NCBI GenBank assembly: GCA_030280995.1
Contig: JASXTE010000017.1
Span: 9,009,998 to 9,073,997, forward strand
Length of the DNA: 64,000 nucleotides
Source: Hemileia vastatrix
Taxonomy: Eukaryota; Basidiomycota; Pucciniomycetes; Pucciniales; Zaghouaniaceae
Reading direction: 5' to 3'
Positions 20,846 through 32,483 of this stretch are shown here, piece after piece. Numbering within the stretch: the stretch's first letter is position 1; every line of letters begins with the position of its first letter. Both the position numbers and the translations under genes were made by a program. The notes beneath the pieces are model-generated. The model searched no databases. It was given only the letters and a program-made list of their open reading frames with translations, and was not told the DNA's origin.

Positions 20846-22098
20846 TTATTTATAAAAAATTGATGAAAAAATAAAAAGTATTTGAGGACTCCACTCATCT
20901 CCATACTTTTTTGATCTACATAAAGTTCTTTTATATCTGTTAAATTTACCATCTTTTTTTACCTTATTGATTTGTTGGATTAGTTTTTGACTAATTTGAA
21001 AGAAGCAGCCAAAATGAGTAAATTCGTGACAAGATTCCAAACCAGGGGGAGCTTTTTTTGTTTGGTGATTATCTTTAGAGAGTTCCAAATATTTTCAATG
21101 ATTCCAGTTCCCAATCCAAAATCAATTATACAGTTGTGATCTGGAAAGTATAACCCATGACCTTTTATTAGCTGGGGAAGGAATAGGTTGTCCAGTTATT
21201 GGATTGATATATGAGAAATTTCTAAAAGTAAGATAATTGGCATCATTCCTATTGATATGAATATTATTGTGGAATCCTAAATGAGTAATAATTAAATTTG
21301 AAAATAAAAGATATTGGTTGCTAATTTCTACCCATTTGGAGTCACAACAATTTGGTATTCCAACTTTGGTAGAAATTTGATCATTCTTTTCAAAAGCTTT
21401 TATTACAGAGTTTTTTGAGGCAAAGAGCAAGAAAAGTATTAAAAGAAGGTAAGGTGTCCCATAAGCAAAAATTGTCATCTTTTTCAGCTTTAGATAAATT
21501 TTTATGTAAAGAATAGATGCCTATGGAAATAAAATTAGTGAAATGATTTTAAGAAAGAAAAATTTTTTATCAGACATACAAAGAGAGTAGCTTTTAAAAA
21601 ATCCTGGTCTCCAACCAAATTCAATCATAATACCACCCAACAAATTCATATTCCTTAATGGTAAACAAACCAAAGCCATTTGATATAGTGTTATTATGAG
21701 ATCAGATAGTTGATTAAAGTTTTCATCTTTTGAACCATTAAAAGAATGATTTTATTAAATAAATTGAGTTTTAAAGGAATTCTGATAACTGCTTTAATTT
21801 CATTGTCTCCTGATTTGGTTAAAATTATTAAATCTTCTGGTAACTCATTTGGATAAGAATTATTTTGATCCACTCTAGTTTTTTAGTACTTGATATTTGA
21901 TATATGGCCAAATAAGTAATCCAAATGAATTTTCTTTTTTAAATTTCTTTTATTCTTCTGACTTTAAACATCATTATTTATTTTTGATATTTTGGATGAT
22001 TGAAATGAAGTTGAATTTGAAAAAGATGATAAAGATGATAAAGATGATAAAGAGGATGATGATAGAGAAGTAAGAGGTGATTCTGACAAAATAGACAT
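20846..22098 (-). pseudogene. Tet-like 2OG-Fe(II) dioxygenase relic, copy 1
   Basis: It starts with a Ser-rich MSILSESPLTSLSSSSL, then has blocks colinear with the better-kept relic at 39261: a VIRIPLKLN region, the segment GFHNNIHINRNDAN, FSYINPITGQPIPSP, and ESCHEFTHFGCFFQISQKLI. The iron-binding pattern of the family is HxD...H. Here the first motif reads HIN (Asp to Asn), while the distal His in EFTHFG is kept. Stops and frame changes are frequent. The family name rests on my recollection of rust proteins with these motifs. Neighbours: MITE B downstream and an LTR fragment upstream. Confidence 0.65.
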
Positions 22099-22555
22099 TT
22101 TTTTTGATGAACAAATAAATATTTGTGTCAAAAAACAAAAAAATAAAATAGTAAAGAAAAAACCTCACAAAATTTAGTTTATTTAATTAACCTTAAGAAT
22201 TTTCTTTATAAAAATTAATCCAAATTATTTTTTTGAAAAATTTTTTTACTAAAACTGTCAGTGTATGCTAGTATCTAAGTATGACTTAATAGTAAATATT
22301 AATGGTCCTACTACTTATTGTTAAATTATTTAGTGATTCAACCTCTTGGGAAGACTAATAAAATAGTTTTTCTCAATATGAACTCACAATACTTGGATTT
22401 TTATGCATGCTAGTGGTGGAAAATAAATAAAAAAACATAGTTATAGCTTATATAAAGATAATATCAATTTATAAATGCCTTATAATATATTTATATATGA
22501 TAATAATTGTCTAATAGTGTTTATTTGAAGTGTAGTAAGTAAGTGATGTCCAATA
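22099..22555. other. AT-rich spacer, no gene seen
   Basis: Presumed 5' flank of the oxygenase relic. It has no ORF with recognisable content, and I see no repeat shared with other parts of the window. Confidence 0.5.
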
Positions 22556-23396
22556 ACCTGTCAAATTCTCCCTTACTTACACCAAAATCCACTGGAGTGC
22601 ACAGACCATCAATCCAGATGATGTCACTGCTATCCCCAGAAATTACAGCACTGTGAGGGCCCATCACCTCTCCATGGCGTCCACTTCAAGAATTTTAAAT
22701 ACCCAGACCTCTAGTAAGAGCCCTCCATCACAATTAATGATACCAAAGACCCATACCATTAATAGAATAAACAGATAAAAGTGGATACCATAAAGAAACA
22801 GGTAAAATAGCTCATCCAAAGAGTATATAATGAGACCCAAAGTATATAAAGGAACCAAATTAACTTTCCAAGCCCCAAATAACATCTCTAAGCATCCATA
22901 TTAACCCAGTAATCATATCCCAACCCATAAATCCGTGAAAATCCATCCAAGGAAGCAGATTAAGTTGTCCAAACTGGATATGTGCGCCTGAAATAGGTGT
23001 ATATGATTGTGTAGGCATTGTTAGTCCACTAAATATGTCCATATGACTTAAAATAAGCAGAAAAATAAAGGTTATAGGCTATGAATAGGTTAAAACCCAC
23101 TTATAGACCTAAATATACATAATATAACTACATATTTCACTGAATATGAGGTTTATGTATACATATAAGCTTATGTATGTCTATAATTACTTAATATCAC
23201 TTAAGATAAGTATATTATGACTCCATTAACACCTTAATAAGTATTATTAGGCTATGGATAATCTATTTAAACTAATATAAGTCATATAATAGTGTAATAA
23301 TTATATATATATGTATTATAACCTTAATTTAATTAAGGTTATCTTATTTTAAGCATAAAAATTACTTACTCCCGGGGATACCTAGGCTGAAAAAAA
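22556..23396 (-). repeat. LTR fragment related to the LTR at 59529
   Basis: Read on the minus strand from 23396 it begins TTCAGCCTAGGTATCC, and matches 59529-60120 closely for about 600 bp, including CTTATTTTA[AG]GTCATATGGAC and TCCTTGGATGG. The outer terminus has lost the usual TG. No partner LTR or target duplication was identified nearby. The short ORFs here are LTR sequence. Confidence 0.75.
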
Positions 23397-23737
23397 CTTT
23401 CCTTGAAAAAAAATTGAAACAAAAATAAAATAAAAACAAACATCAGTAAAATTATTTCCCAAAAAAATTAATTTTAAATTTATTTGGGGTTAGATATACC
23501 AACTAAATTCCTTGAAAAAAAATGATAAAAATAAATTATAAACAAAAATTTAAACCAAAAAAAAATTGTATCCAAAAACTAATTTCCAAAAATAAAAATA
23601 AAATTTATAAACACACCAAATTTATTTTTGATTCAGCTTGAACCGTAAAAATAAATTTTTTTTATAATATTCTGTAAAAAAAACAAAAAACAAAAACAAA
23701 ATAATGTTAATAAAAATTAAATTTTACAAACTCCCAT
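23397..23737. other. A-rich stretch, no gene seen
   Basis: It consists mainly of A-runs separated by T or C. No coding potential or familiar repeat was recognised. Confidence 0.5.
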
Positions 23738-23844
23738 TTGACCCCTCCATGTCTGCCTCATTTCCCTCTTTTTAGTGTTATCAAACCCCCCTCCCCCTTC
23801 TTGATCTCCTCAAAACCCCCTTACCCCCTTTTGCAATACTCCCC

Positions 23845-23952
23845 CCCCCCTCTCCCTTCCCCCTCTCCCCTCCCCCTCTCCCCTCCCCCTCTCCCCTCCC
23901 CCTCTCCCCTCCCCCTCTCCCCTCCCCCTCTCCCCTCCCCCTCTCCCCTCCA
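23845..23952. repeat. C-rich microsatellite, (CCCCTCTCCCCT)n type
   Basis: Pyrimidine-only repeats of CCCCTCTCCCCT on the plus strand, with irregular C/T-rich flanks from about 23735 to 23990. It lies downstream of the transposase relic, in the same relative position as the (CCCCCCTTTT)n array of the Harbinger copy at 37.5 kb. Proline-rich ORFs across it are artefacts. Confidence 0.9.
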
Positions 23953-24677
23953 CTGCTTCCCCCCTCCCCTCTTTCCTTCCCTCCTCCCCATAGTTATTTA
24001 CCTAAATGAATTTCTTAGTGATTTGTTTAGGGATTAGAGGCGGGAGGAGCCAAGGCAAGAGGGGAGGGGGGAGGGGGGAGAGGGGTGAGGTGGCCTAAAG
24101 GGGGGTGCAGGGGGCCTAAAGAGGGAAAAAAAAGAATGCCTAAAGCAGATAAAAGGGAGGGTTGAGGCTGTCAAGAAGGGAGAATAGAAGGGAAAAAGAG
24201 CAGGACAAGAGAGAAAAGAAGGAGAGAGAAAAAAAATTTGTTTAACCTTGAAAAAAAATAATTGAAGCACTTACAAAATAAAAAAAAAACATGATTAGCA
24301 AATAAAAAATCAATAAAAATGAAAAAATGACTTACCTGGTGAGATGAGTTAAAAAATGCAACCAAAATATTTGAGGGATGTTTGAGGAGAGGAAGAAAAG
24401 GATATGAGTGAAGAATGAAAAAAAGAAACACTGAAAAAATATGTGATTTGAGAAAATATGCAATTTCATGTTGAACTGGTGTAAGAATACCAATGAGCCA
24501 TCCAAAAAAGGGATATTCACCCTAAATTCAAAAAAAATGACTATGTAACAAAAAAAAATACCAAGCCAAGTGAATAAAGTAAACAAAGGGGAAATTTAGT
24601 GAGTATAAAAAAATTTATAAGGTTTGTGTGTCAAAATGGTGGAGGGTGATGGGAATAATGACAAAGCGTATGCCAGT

Positions 24678-25881
24678 TTAATGAATGTTTTGTGATTCAA
24701 GGGAGGGCAGAGCCAGTGCTGGTTCAGGATTCTCTTCTTCATAGAGATCATTCCACTCATCCTTTAAACCAGTTAGGATATTGTGGAGTATAAAGAAAGT
24801 CATTATGCAATAATTTTCAGTTTTTATTTCCATTTTTTTTGAAATTGGATTCTGAGTTCCCGGAGACTAGAAAATCTTCCCTTTAAAATCACAATAGCAT
24901 TTTCAATCCATACTCTTGATTGGGAAAGGTGATAATTAAAGGTAGTTTTGGGGTCATTTTCTAAATGTGTGCCATGGAAAGCATGTATAATGTAATTTCA
25001 ACTTGGATATGTTGAGTCTGCAAGAGGGTACTGAGATTCATCAAAGTATGAGCCAGGAATTTGAGAAATCCTCATTCTTTGAAAGATGGCAGAGTCATGA
25101 CATGAGCCAAAACAGCCACTATGAAAAGCAATAAACTTTTTGTTGACCTCACAGACAAGTTGAATGGCAATAGAGTATCTACAAAGAAGTTTAAAATTTG
25201 GTTTATGAAAGATGTGAAATTGGAGAAAATTTTGAAGAAACTTTTTTTTGCAATCAAAATAATGGTTTCCAACATGAGCAGGCTTTTGACTCAAAGGTAT
25301 AGTTGTACCATGAACAAAATTTACACATCCAGGGAAACCTTCAGCTTGCATTACTTGAGAGGACTCAAGTTGCTGTGGTGGAGTTGGCCAAGTCTTTGAG
25401 ACTTGAAAGAAAGGATATTAATCATGCAGCACTTGGTGTATAATATGATGGTACCATATCCTATGGTAAAGATACAATCTAAATGTCTAAAAGCAGCACC
25501 ATTTCTATTTAAACCAAAGCAACATAGTGCAACAGCAAGTTGAAATGCAGGATCATTCTGTTTGTTATGGGACTTATTATGGAAGATAGGATGATTGGAG
25601 ATGAGTTTAGAAAGTTTGAAAAAAGAATCAGGAGAAGTTTGAAAAAGTTGTGTGAAGTTTAAATGAGGGATGTTGAGAATGGAGAAGAGATCATATCTGG
25701 GATCATGATAAAGACTTGGCGCCCTTGTGATGATGTAACACTTTTTGGAAAGAAAAGACATATAATCTAAAGTGTCTTCTAAACCAGAGTCAGAATCAGA
25801 GTCAGCGGCTAAAAATAAAGTGATAGCATTCATAGCAGAGTGATTTTTCCTCCTAGTAGAGTGGTGCTTCATTATTTTCAA
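24678..25881 (-). pseudogene. PIF/Harbinger transposase relic, copy A
   Basis: Transposases of this superfamily cut and paste TIR elements using a DDE nuclease. The N-terminal part (MKHHSTRRKNHSAMN ... DYMSFLSKKC ... LYHDPRYDL) is open for 176 codons. After a frame break comes the nuclease core: GFPGCVNFVHGTTIPLSQKP, NKKFIAFHSGCFGSCHDS and, after another stop, IENAIVILKGRFSSLRELR, with an acidic C-terminus. The first catalytic Asp is His here (FVHGTT; the 36-kb copy has FFDGTT). The second Asp (CHDS) and the Glu (IEN) are present. It reads inward from the terminal repeat at 26228-26238. Confidence 0.88.
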
Positions 25882-26227
25882 AAGAAAAGGTTGTCATTAG
25901 AAGGTTTAGGTGATGAGCCGGAAGTGGGAGTTTTCCACCAGATAAGCAAGTGGGGTGTGTAGATAGAAAAAAATGTTATGTGTTTGCCACCAAAATTAGG
26001 TAGCCTAGAGTGAAGAGAAACATAAACATGGCATCTGCAATTATATGTCATGTGACTTTCTTAAAAATCCATCATGGATGTGATGAGTTTTGGATCATGA
26101 ATTAGGAATAGAAATAGGGGTATAAGAGGTGGGATAATGCATTATCGTGGATTTCTTATCCACTATTAATAATGTCTGATCCTGGGAAAAAAAATTCCTG
26201 ATCCCTAATTGAGGATCCCTGAGAGTT

Positions 26228-26262
26228 GATACCCCCTATTAGGGGGTATCAATGCTGACCAA
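26228..26262. repeat. Two Harbinger terminal repeats back to back
   Basis: GATACCCCCTA, the end of the transposase-side element, is joined directly to TTAGGGGGTATCAATG, the start of another element's partner-gene side. The joint makes a near-perfect inverted repeat, GATACCCCCTATTAGGGGGTATC broken at TA/TT. Confidence 0.8.
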
Positions 26263-26547
26263 TCCGCAATTAAATTAATTGCGGATAAAAATCATTATAC
26301 CCCAATTATCTTCCACAATTATTTTTTCTAGTAATTATGTTATTAGACCTTTTATGTGTCATTGTTCACCTCTATCTGAAATTTTTATTCTCAATTTTTA
26401 ATAAACACATCTTGGAAAACTTTCTGGATGTGCCAGCCTCCATACCTTTCTGTGCACTTGCATCCTGCCTATTTATTCAATCCATTCAAAATCCCTCCCC
26501 ATCTCATCTGTTTTTTTCTTCTCCTTTTCATCTTCAAATATCTCATC

Positions 26548-27833
26548 ATGCCTTGTGATCATATATCTTTTCAAAGGCAGCCTTCCCCCAGTTGCTCTTC
26601 AAATCCCATTACTCCCTCTTACCCCTGCTCAGCTGAGAGATAAAAGACCATTCAACTAAAAAAAATGATCATCTCATACTAAAAAACTGGCTGAGAACTA
26701 AAACTAATTATGATTATTGCTTTGGTACTGAGAATGCAGCTAATGTAGGACAGCCTCATGCATCAAAAGTCCATGAATATCTTCTAATGTCCAATGAATT
26801 ATGAAATATGACAAAAGGGGGATTGATCTTTTGCCTAAACAGATTTCTGAACACTTCAAGTACTATTGAGCTAAATACAAGAAGGATAAGACTCTTTAAT
26901 ATTCCACTCACCACAAAAAAACACCTGAAACCTGCTAGCAGGTGCCAATCCCTCAATCTATTTGTGACACAAGAATAACTCATATTTGATGCCACACAAG
27001 CTAGCATGCTCAGTGTTTAGTGTGCGGTCTTGCCAGAAGAATTATAGCTGAGCTAGAACTGAATCAAATCAAAGATAGAGATTGGCACCTGCAATCAGGT
27101 ACCCACATTTTTTTTCTGGTGACTGATTTTGGTATTAGTGAACTTGATATCAGTAAAAAGCATCAAATCTACAAACAATAAACTTGATTCTTTATGTCCT
27201 TACTATAAAGAGATAGATTCCATATTTGAAGAGAGAGCTGATGTTAATCCTGCTACCATGTTTTATGGAGAAGATGATATTTCCAAACATGATGTTGATT
27301 GAAATATTTTTCCTTCCTCTTCTACTCAAGCCTCCCCTCATTTTACTTCCACCAATAAAGATATCTTTGCAATAGATCCTTTTGGAAATATAAAAAAACC
27401 TTATCTCACTCAAGTGAGTAATCATTAAGTGAGCTTTTCTTTTCTTTTGTTAATATTCCTTTTTACTCTAGGTAAAGTTGAAGTTGCAAGAGATACTCTC
27501 AACTTTTAAAAGAAACAATACAATCTCTCTTTACAAAGGGATGATAGGGCACAAGACTTGAAGGAGAAGAAATTTGAGATTTCTTTACAGAGGGATGAGA
27601 GGGAACATGACTTGGAGGATAAGAAATATAAGCTTTCTTTAAAGAGGGATAAGAGGGCACATGATTTGGAGAAGAAGAAATTTGAGATAAAGAATGAGGA
27701 GAAGTCTCTTGAGCACAATTTCCTATAGGACCAAATGAAACTCAAGTATCAACTTGAAGATGGTTCCAAAAAGAAAGATTTCATGAGAGAATGTGTTAAA
27801 GCTAATAAATCTATTAAGGAAATTAAAGCTTAA
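26548..27833 (+). pseudogene. Harbinger second gene (partner protein) relic, copy A
   Basis: PIF/Harbinger elements usually carry a second gene for a DNA-binding partner of the transposase. The N-terminus, MPCDHISFQRQPSPSCSSN, matches MPHHHRYSQRQPSPSCSSN at 44013. Its middle is broken by many stops. The C-terminal ~110 codons hold three or four 18-residue coiled-coil repeats of the form RDDRAxDLExKKxxLSL, then a charged tail ending KANKSIKEIKA. The 5' flank starts at the terminal repeat near 26240. I did not recognise a named domain. Confidence 0.7.
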
Positions 27834-28180
27834 TTAAAATGTTTGATAACTAGTTTTTTTTATTTTGTTTACAAATTTTTCTTAGTAGAATGCATTAAAG
27901 CTAATAATAAGTTGTTGGCACACACTCCTCACTGAGATTTGAAAAATTTTATTGCAATATTTTAGATTATTTGTTTGTTTGGTTAAAAAATTTTTGTTTT
28001 ATTTCTTTTTGGTGATAATTTCATATGTGCTGTCTTTTTAAAGGTCTTGATTCTAGATGATTTTTTTTGCAAAAATTTGAAAAACTCATGCATTTTTTCT
28101 TCTTTACATTCAAATCATTATATTTACTTTTCTAAATACAGCTAATTCAACAAAAATCTATATCTGTTTTAAAAAATTGG
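27834..28180. other. T-rich spacer, no gene seen
   Basis: It lies between the partner-gene relic and the tail of the third oxygenase repeat. No coding potential was recognised. Confidence 0.5.
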
Positions 28181-28500
28181 CAATGTTCTCCCCTGCATTT
28201 TATTGAAGAAAGGGGTGGGTATCACCAATATTTTTCTAAGTCATCAATTTCACATGTCAGATTTGAAAATTTAGCAATACCCTCCCATGCATTTTATTGA
28301 AGTAAGGGGTGAAAATCACCAAAATTTAATATAATTCAATAAATAAATAAATGAGATATCTCAAATTTACTAGTTCTAAAGTTATGACAACTCCTCATAC
28401 CAAAATGCGGATAAAATCTAGAAACTAAGTTTGGGACTTTCCACAGGTGTAGGCAAGATGAACCCCATGAAACAAATTAATGTTATCATGATTCCCATTT
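28181..28500 (-). repeat. Unoccupied paralog of the 8.9-20.8 kb insertion sites
   Basis: It contains two ~100-bp tail units, then GGGACTTTCCACAGGTGTAGG, then CCCATGAAACAAATTAATG and GTTATCATGATTCCC. The same sequence flanks Gypsy-2 (…GGGACTTTC | CACATGTGTAG…) and MITE B (…TGTCAT | CATGATTCCC…), so this copy shows the sites before insertion, each with a single target sequence. Confidence 0.92.
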
Positions 28501-28559
28501 ATACAACACACAGTTGTTGGCCCATTACTTTAGTTTAGTAAATTGAAATTTCAGATTTA

Positions 28560-28990
28560 TTTATTAAAAATTTATGAAAGAATAAAAAATATTTGATGAC
28601 TTTACTAATCCCCATACTTTTTAGATCTACTTAAAGTTTTTTTAATTTTATTACTTTTACCTGCTATTCTTACCTTTCTGATTTGTTGAATTAGTTTTTG
28701 ACTAATTTGGAAGGAGCAGCCAAAATGAGTAAAGTCGTGACAAGATTCCAAACCAGGGGGAGCTTTTGTTGTTTGGTGATTATCCTTAGAAGCTTTCCAA
28801 ATAGTTTCAATGATTCCAGTTCCCAATCCAAAATCAATTATAAAGTTGTGATCCAGAAAGTATAACCCATGACCTTATCTTTTTGATGGGGAAGGAATAG
28901 GTTGTTCAGTTATCGGATTGATATATGAGAAAATTTCAAAAGAAAGATAATTGGTGTCATTCTTATTGGTGTAAATCTTGTTATAAAAAC
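28560..28990 (-). pseudogene. Tet-like 2OG-Fe(II) dioxygenase relic, copy 3 (C-terminal part)
   Basis: An open stretch (28605-28826) reads GTGIIETIWK ... LESCHDFTHFGCSFQISQKL, the C-terminal His-bearing part of the same oxygenase family as at 20846. The upstream part, with the HxD motif, is missing or unrecognisable beyond about 28990. Confidence 0.65.
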
Positions 28991-29400
28991 CAGAATGTAA
29001 TTTTTTCAAGTGATTTACCAAGAAATAATTGAGTGATCCTAAGATGTGGGAGATAAAATCTTAGAAAATCATCATATAAGAGTTTCAGAAGCCTTATTCT
29101 CTAATTATGTAACATAAAAACATGAAATAAATTATGTGATATTTGGAATAAAAATGCTCAACCTTAAAGGTCAATATCTCAGCAACCAATGAAGCAAATT
29201 AAAATCTGTTTATGGGAAATGAAAGATTGGCTTAAGGAGAATCTTCAGTTAAAGGACATGTGATTTAAATAAACATAAACCTAATTTGTTACATAAAATC
29301 ATGTTGAGCTGGTGAATGAAAACAAATGAGACATCCAAAAAAGAGACATTCAGTGTAAATTCAAAATAAAAATGAATATGCAAAAAACAAAAACACCAAA
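28991..29400. other. Spacer and 3' end of a Harbinger transposase copy
   Basis: 28991-29280 shows nothing I recognise. 29281-29388 matches 24443-24560, the 3' flank of transposase copy A, in the same orientation (CATGTTGA[GA]CTGGTG, GACATCCAAAAAAG), so it is a fragment of another transposase copy. Confidence 0.6.
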
Positions 29401-29814
29401 TTAGGGGGTATCAATGTTCAGGGATCAGGAATTTTTTTTGCCCGGATCCGACATTATTAATTGCGGAAGATTCTTATCCACTAGCCCCAGGGCTAGTGGA
29501 TAAGGAATGCATAATAATACATTATCCTGCCTCTTATACCCCAATTTCCATTCCTAATTCCTGATCCCAAACTCATCTCATCCATGATGGATTTTCAAGA
29601 AAGTCACATGAATTATAATTCCTGATGCCATCCTTAAGTCTTTCCTCACTCTATGCTATTTAATTTTGGTGGCGAACACTTAACCTTTTTTTCTATCTAC
29701 ACACCCTCATTTCTTTTTTACATTCATGGTTTATTCCTTTTTTGTAAATATTTCCATTGTAAATTAACATAAGTTTCTGATCCTATCCTTCCCTCATGCT
29801 CCCACCAATTCCAC

Positions 29815-31035
29815 TACACCTCAAATCTTCCTTTCTCCCTTCCCTTCCACCTTCACTAGTAACCCCACTCCTCAAACTTACCTCATTCTCCATCCCTTCA
29901 TCTCCACTAGACACCCCAGCACACCCTTACAACTTTAATTGATGCCTCACCTTTCAAATCCACCTCGCTTTACTCCCTTTTGCCTCCATTAGAAACCCCA
30001 CTCCTCAAACTTACCTCATTCTCCATCCATTCATCTCCACTAGACACCCCAGCACACCCTTTCAACTTTAATTGATGCCTCACCTTTCAAATCTACCTTG
30101 CTTTACTCCCTTTTGCCTCCATTAGAAACCCCACTCCTCAAACTTACCTCGCTCTCCATCCCTTTATCTCCACTAGACACCCCAGAACACCCTTTCAGCT
30201 TTAATTGATGCCTCACATTTCAAATCCACCTTGCTTTACTCCCTTTTGCCTCCATTAGAAACCCCACTCCTCAAACTTACCTCATTCTCCATCCATTCAT
30301 CTCCACTAGACACCCCAGCACACCTTTTCAACTTTAATTGATGCCTCACATTTCAAATCCACCTCTCTTTACTCCCTTTTGCCTCCAATAGAAACCCCAC
30401 TCCTCAAACTTACCTTGCTCTCCATCTCTTCATCTCCACTAGACACCCCAGCACACCCTTACAACTTTAATTGATGCCTCACCTTTCAAATCCACCTGGC
30501 TTTACTACCATTTGCCTCCAATAGAAACCCCACTCCTCAAACTTACCTTGCTCTCCATCCCATCATCTCCACTAGACACCCCAGCACACCCTTTCAACTT
30601 TAATTGATGCCTCACCTTTCAAATCCACCTCTCTTTACTCCCTTTTTCCTCCAATAGAAACCCCACTCCTCAAAATTACCTAGCTCTCCATCCCTTCATC
30701 TCTACTAGACACCCCAGCACACCCTTACAACTTTAATTGATGCCTCACCTTTCAAATCCACCTTGCTTTACTCCCTTTTGCCTCCATTAGAAACACCACT
30801 CCTCAAACTTACCTTGCTTGCCATCCCTTCATCTCTACTAGACACCCCAGCACACCCTTTCAACTTTAATTGATGCCTCACCTTTCAAATCCACCTCTCT
30901 TTACTCCCTTTTGCCTCCAATAGAAACCCCAACACAACTTTTTCACCAAACTTGATGCCCCAAGCATCAAATCCACCTCTAATTGACACCTCATCACCCA
31001 AAAATTAGCTCACCACCCTCTTATCTGCTTCTTTA
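29815..31035 (+). repeat. 133-bp minisatellite, forward array (~8 units)
   Basis: The units contain AACTTTAATTGATGCCTCAC, a TTTACTCCCTTTTGCCTCCA block and CTCCACTAGACACCCCAGCA. The AACTTTAATT landmark recurs at about 29931, 30064, 30198 and 30330, a period of 132-134. No frame is open across it. Confidence 0.92.
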
Positions 31036-31809
31036 GTACCTTGAACATATATTTAATTTGTCCACATTAATCAAGCTTTATAAAAAAAGTTAATATTAGA
31101 ACAAACTATCACATTAACCTTTACTTATAGACATCATTATAGAGAAAAAATATATATTTCAAAAATTTTAATGTAACAGGACTGTAATTTTTGTATTCAG
31201 GAAACTTACAAAAGATTCAGGTCAGTACTTTTCTAATATTTTTTTGGAACAAATTTAATTTTTTTACTTATTTATGGCATGAATGATAACTCTTGGCCCT
31301 TTTGACATTTTTTTGTGGACGTTTTATACTGGTGTAGCATCTTTTATGTTGGATACATCACTCAAAAAAGCCTAAAAACCCCTAATTAGGGCAGGAAAAG
31401 TGCTGATACAGGCAAAAAAAGTATTAAATAGTTTTTGGCAAAAAGGCCAAGCATTTATGGTTTTGCCAAATATATAATTGTATAAATTAAAGTGACTGTT
31501 TGTCAGACTTTTAGTTACTTTTTGGAGATGCTTAATGGTGTGAAATATAATAATTTTTTTATTCATTGGTTCATAATTTATTTATTTATTAGCTATTTTC
31601 TTCAAATAATGTTCATTTTTATTATATTGGGCTATTAAATCATGTATCTTGTCCCATAGACTATTTCAGTTATTGCAAAACAGTTGTCTGTATCATAAAC
31701 TTATTTTAATATATTTGTATTACTTTTCTTTATTCATCTCTATAAATTTAATATTACATACTTTAAGATTATCATTTTTTTTGTGGAGATGAAGTGAAGA
31801 AGTGAATAT
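31036..31809. other. T-rich core between the inverted minisatellite arrays
   Basis: About 770 bases, AT-rich, no gene. It would be the loop if the flanking inverted arrays paired. Confidence 0.6.
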
Positions 31810-32295
31810 TGGATGTAAAGGTGGAGGGTTTTTGGTTGGAGGCTATGGAGAGGGTGGCGAGTTAATTTTTGCATGATGAGGAAGGGAGCAAGATGGATTT
31901 GATGCTTGGGGCATCAAGTTTGGTTAAAAAGGTGTGTTGGGGTTTCTATTGGAGGCAAATGGGAGGCAAGCGAGGTGGATTTGAGGGGCCAGGCATCAAT
32001 AAAAATTGAAAGGGTGTGTTGGGGTGTCTAGTGGAGATGAATGGATGGAGAGTGTGGTGCGTTTTAGGAGTGGGATGTCTATTGGAGGCAAATGGGAGTA
32101 AAGTGAGGTGGATTTAAGGGGTGGGGAATCAATTAAAGTTGAAAGGGTGTTCTGGGGTGTCTAGTGGAGATGAAGAGATGGAGAGCAAGGTAAGTTTGAG
32201 GAGTGGGGTTTCTATTGGAGGTAAATGGGAGGCAAGCGAGGTGGATTTGCAGGGTGGGGAATCAAGTAGAGGTGAAGCAGTGAGGTGGAGTCTCT
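31810..32295 (-). repeat. 133-bp minisatellite, inverted array (~3 units)
   Basis: The same unit as 29815-31035, in inverse orientation (TTTCTATTGGAGGCAAATGG, GGTGTCTAGTGGAGATGAA). The inner edges of the two arrays mirror each other: TTGATGCCCCAAGCATCAAA on one side, its inverse on the other. Confidence 0.9.
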
Positions 32296-32483
32296 TTTAG
32301 AGGATGAAAAAATAAAAATAATACAGCAGTATCCTGGTTAGAAGCAGTAGCTCGTCACATAAAATAGAAAATCTATTTACCATCTACTTCCCATAAGATA
32401 GGTCTAACACTGCCTCTCAAGTCTGGAGGTTGAGAAAGATCATACCATTTCTGTTCAAAATATGCTATGAAATCATACAATGC

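Noticed and set aside
24034..24586. Overlapping minus-strand ORFs rich in Phe, Ser, Leu
   Set aside because: They lie in the 3' flank of the transposase relic and adjacent A/G-rich DNA, with no match in the other copies' reading frames.
26228..26262. Back-to-back terminal repeats as a divergent promoter between transposase and partner gene
   Set aside because: At 33266/35188 the same two ends are separated by TSR3, and at 29401/32870 they bound a whole element, so they are outer ends of separate insertions.
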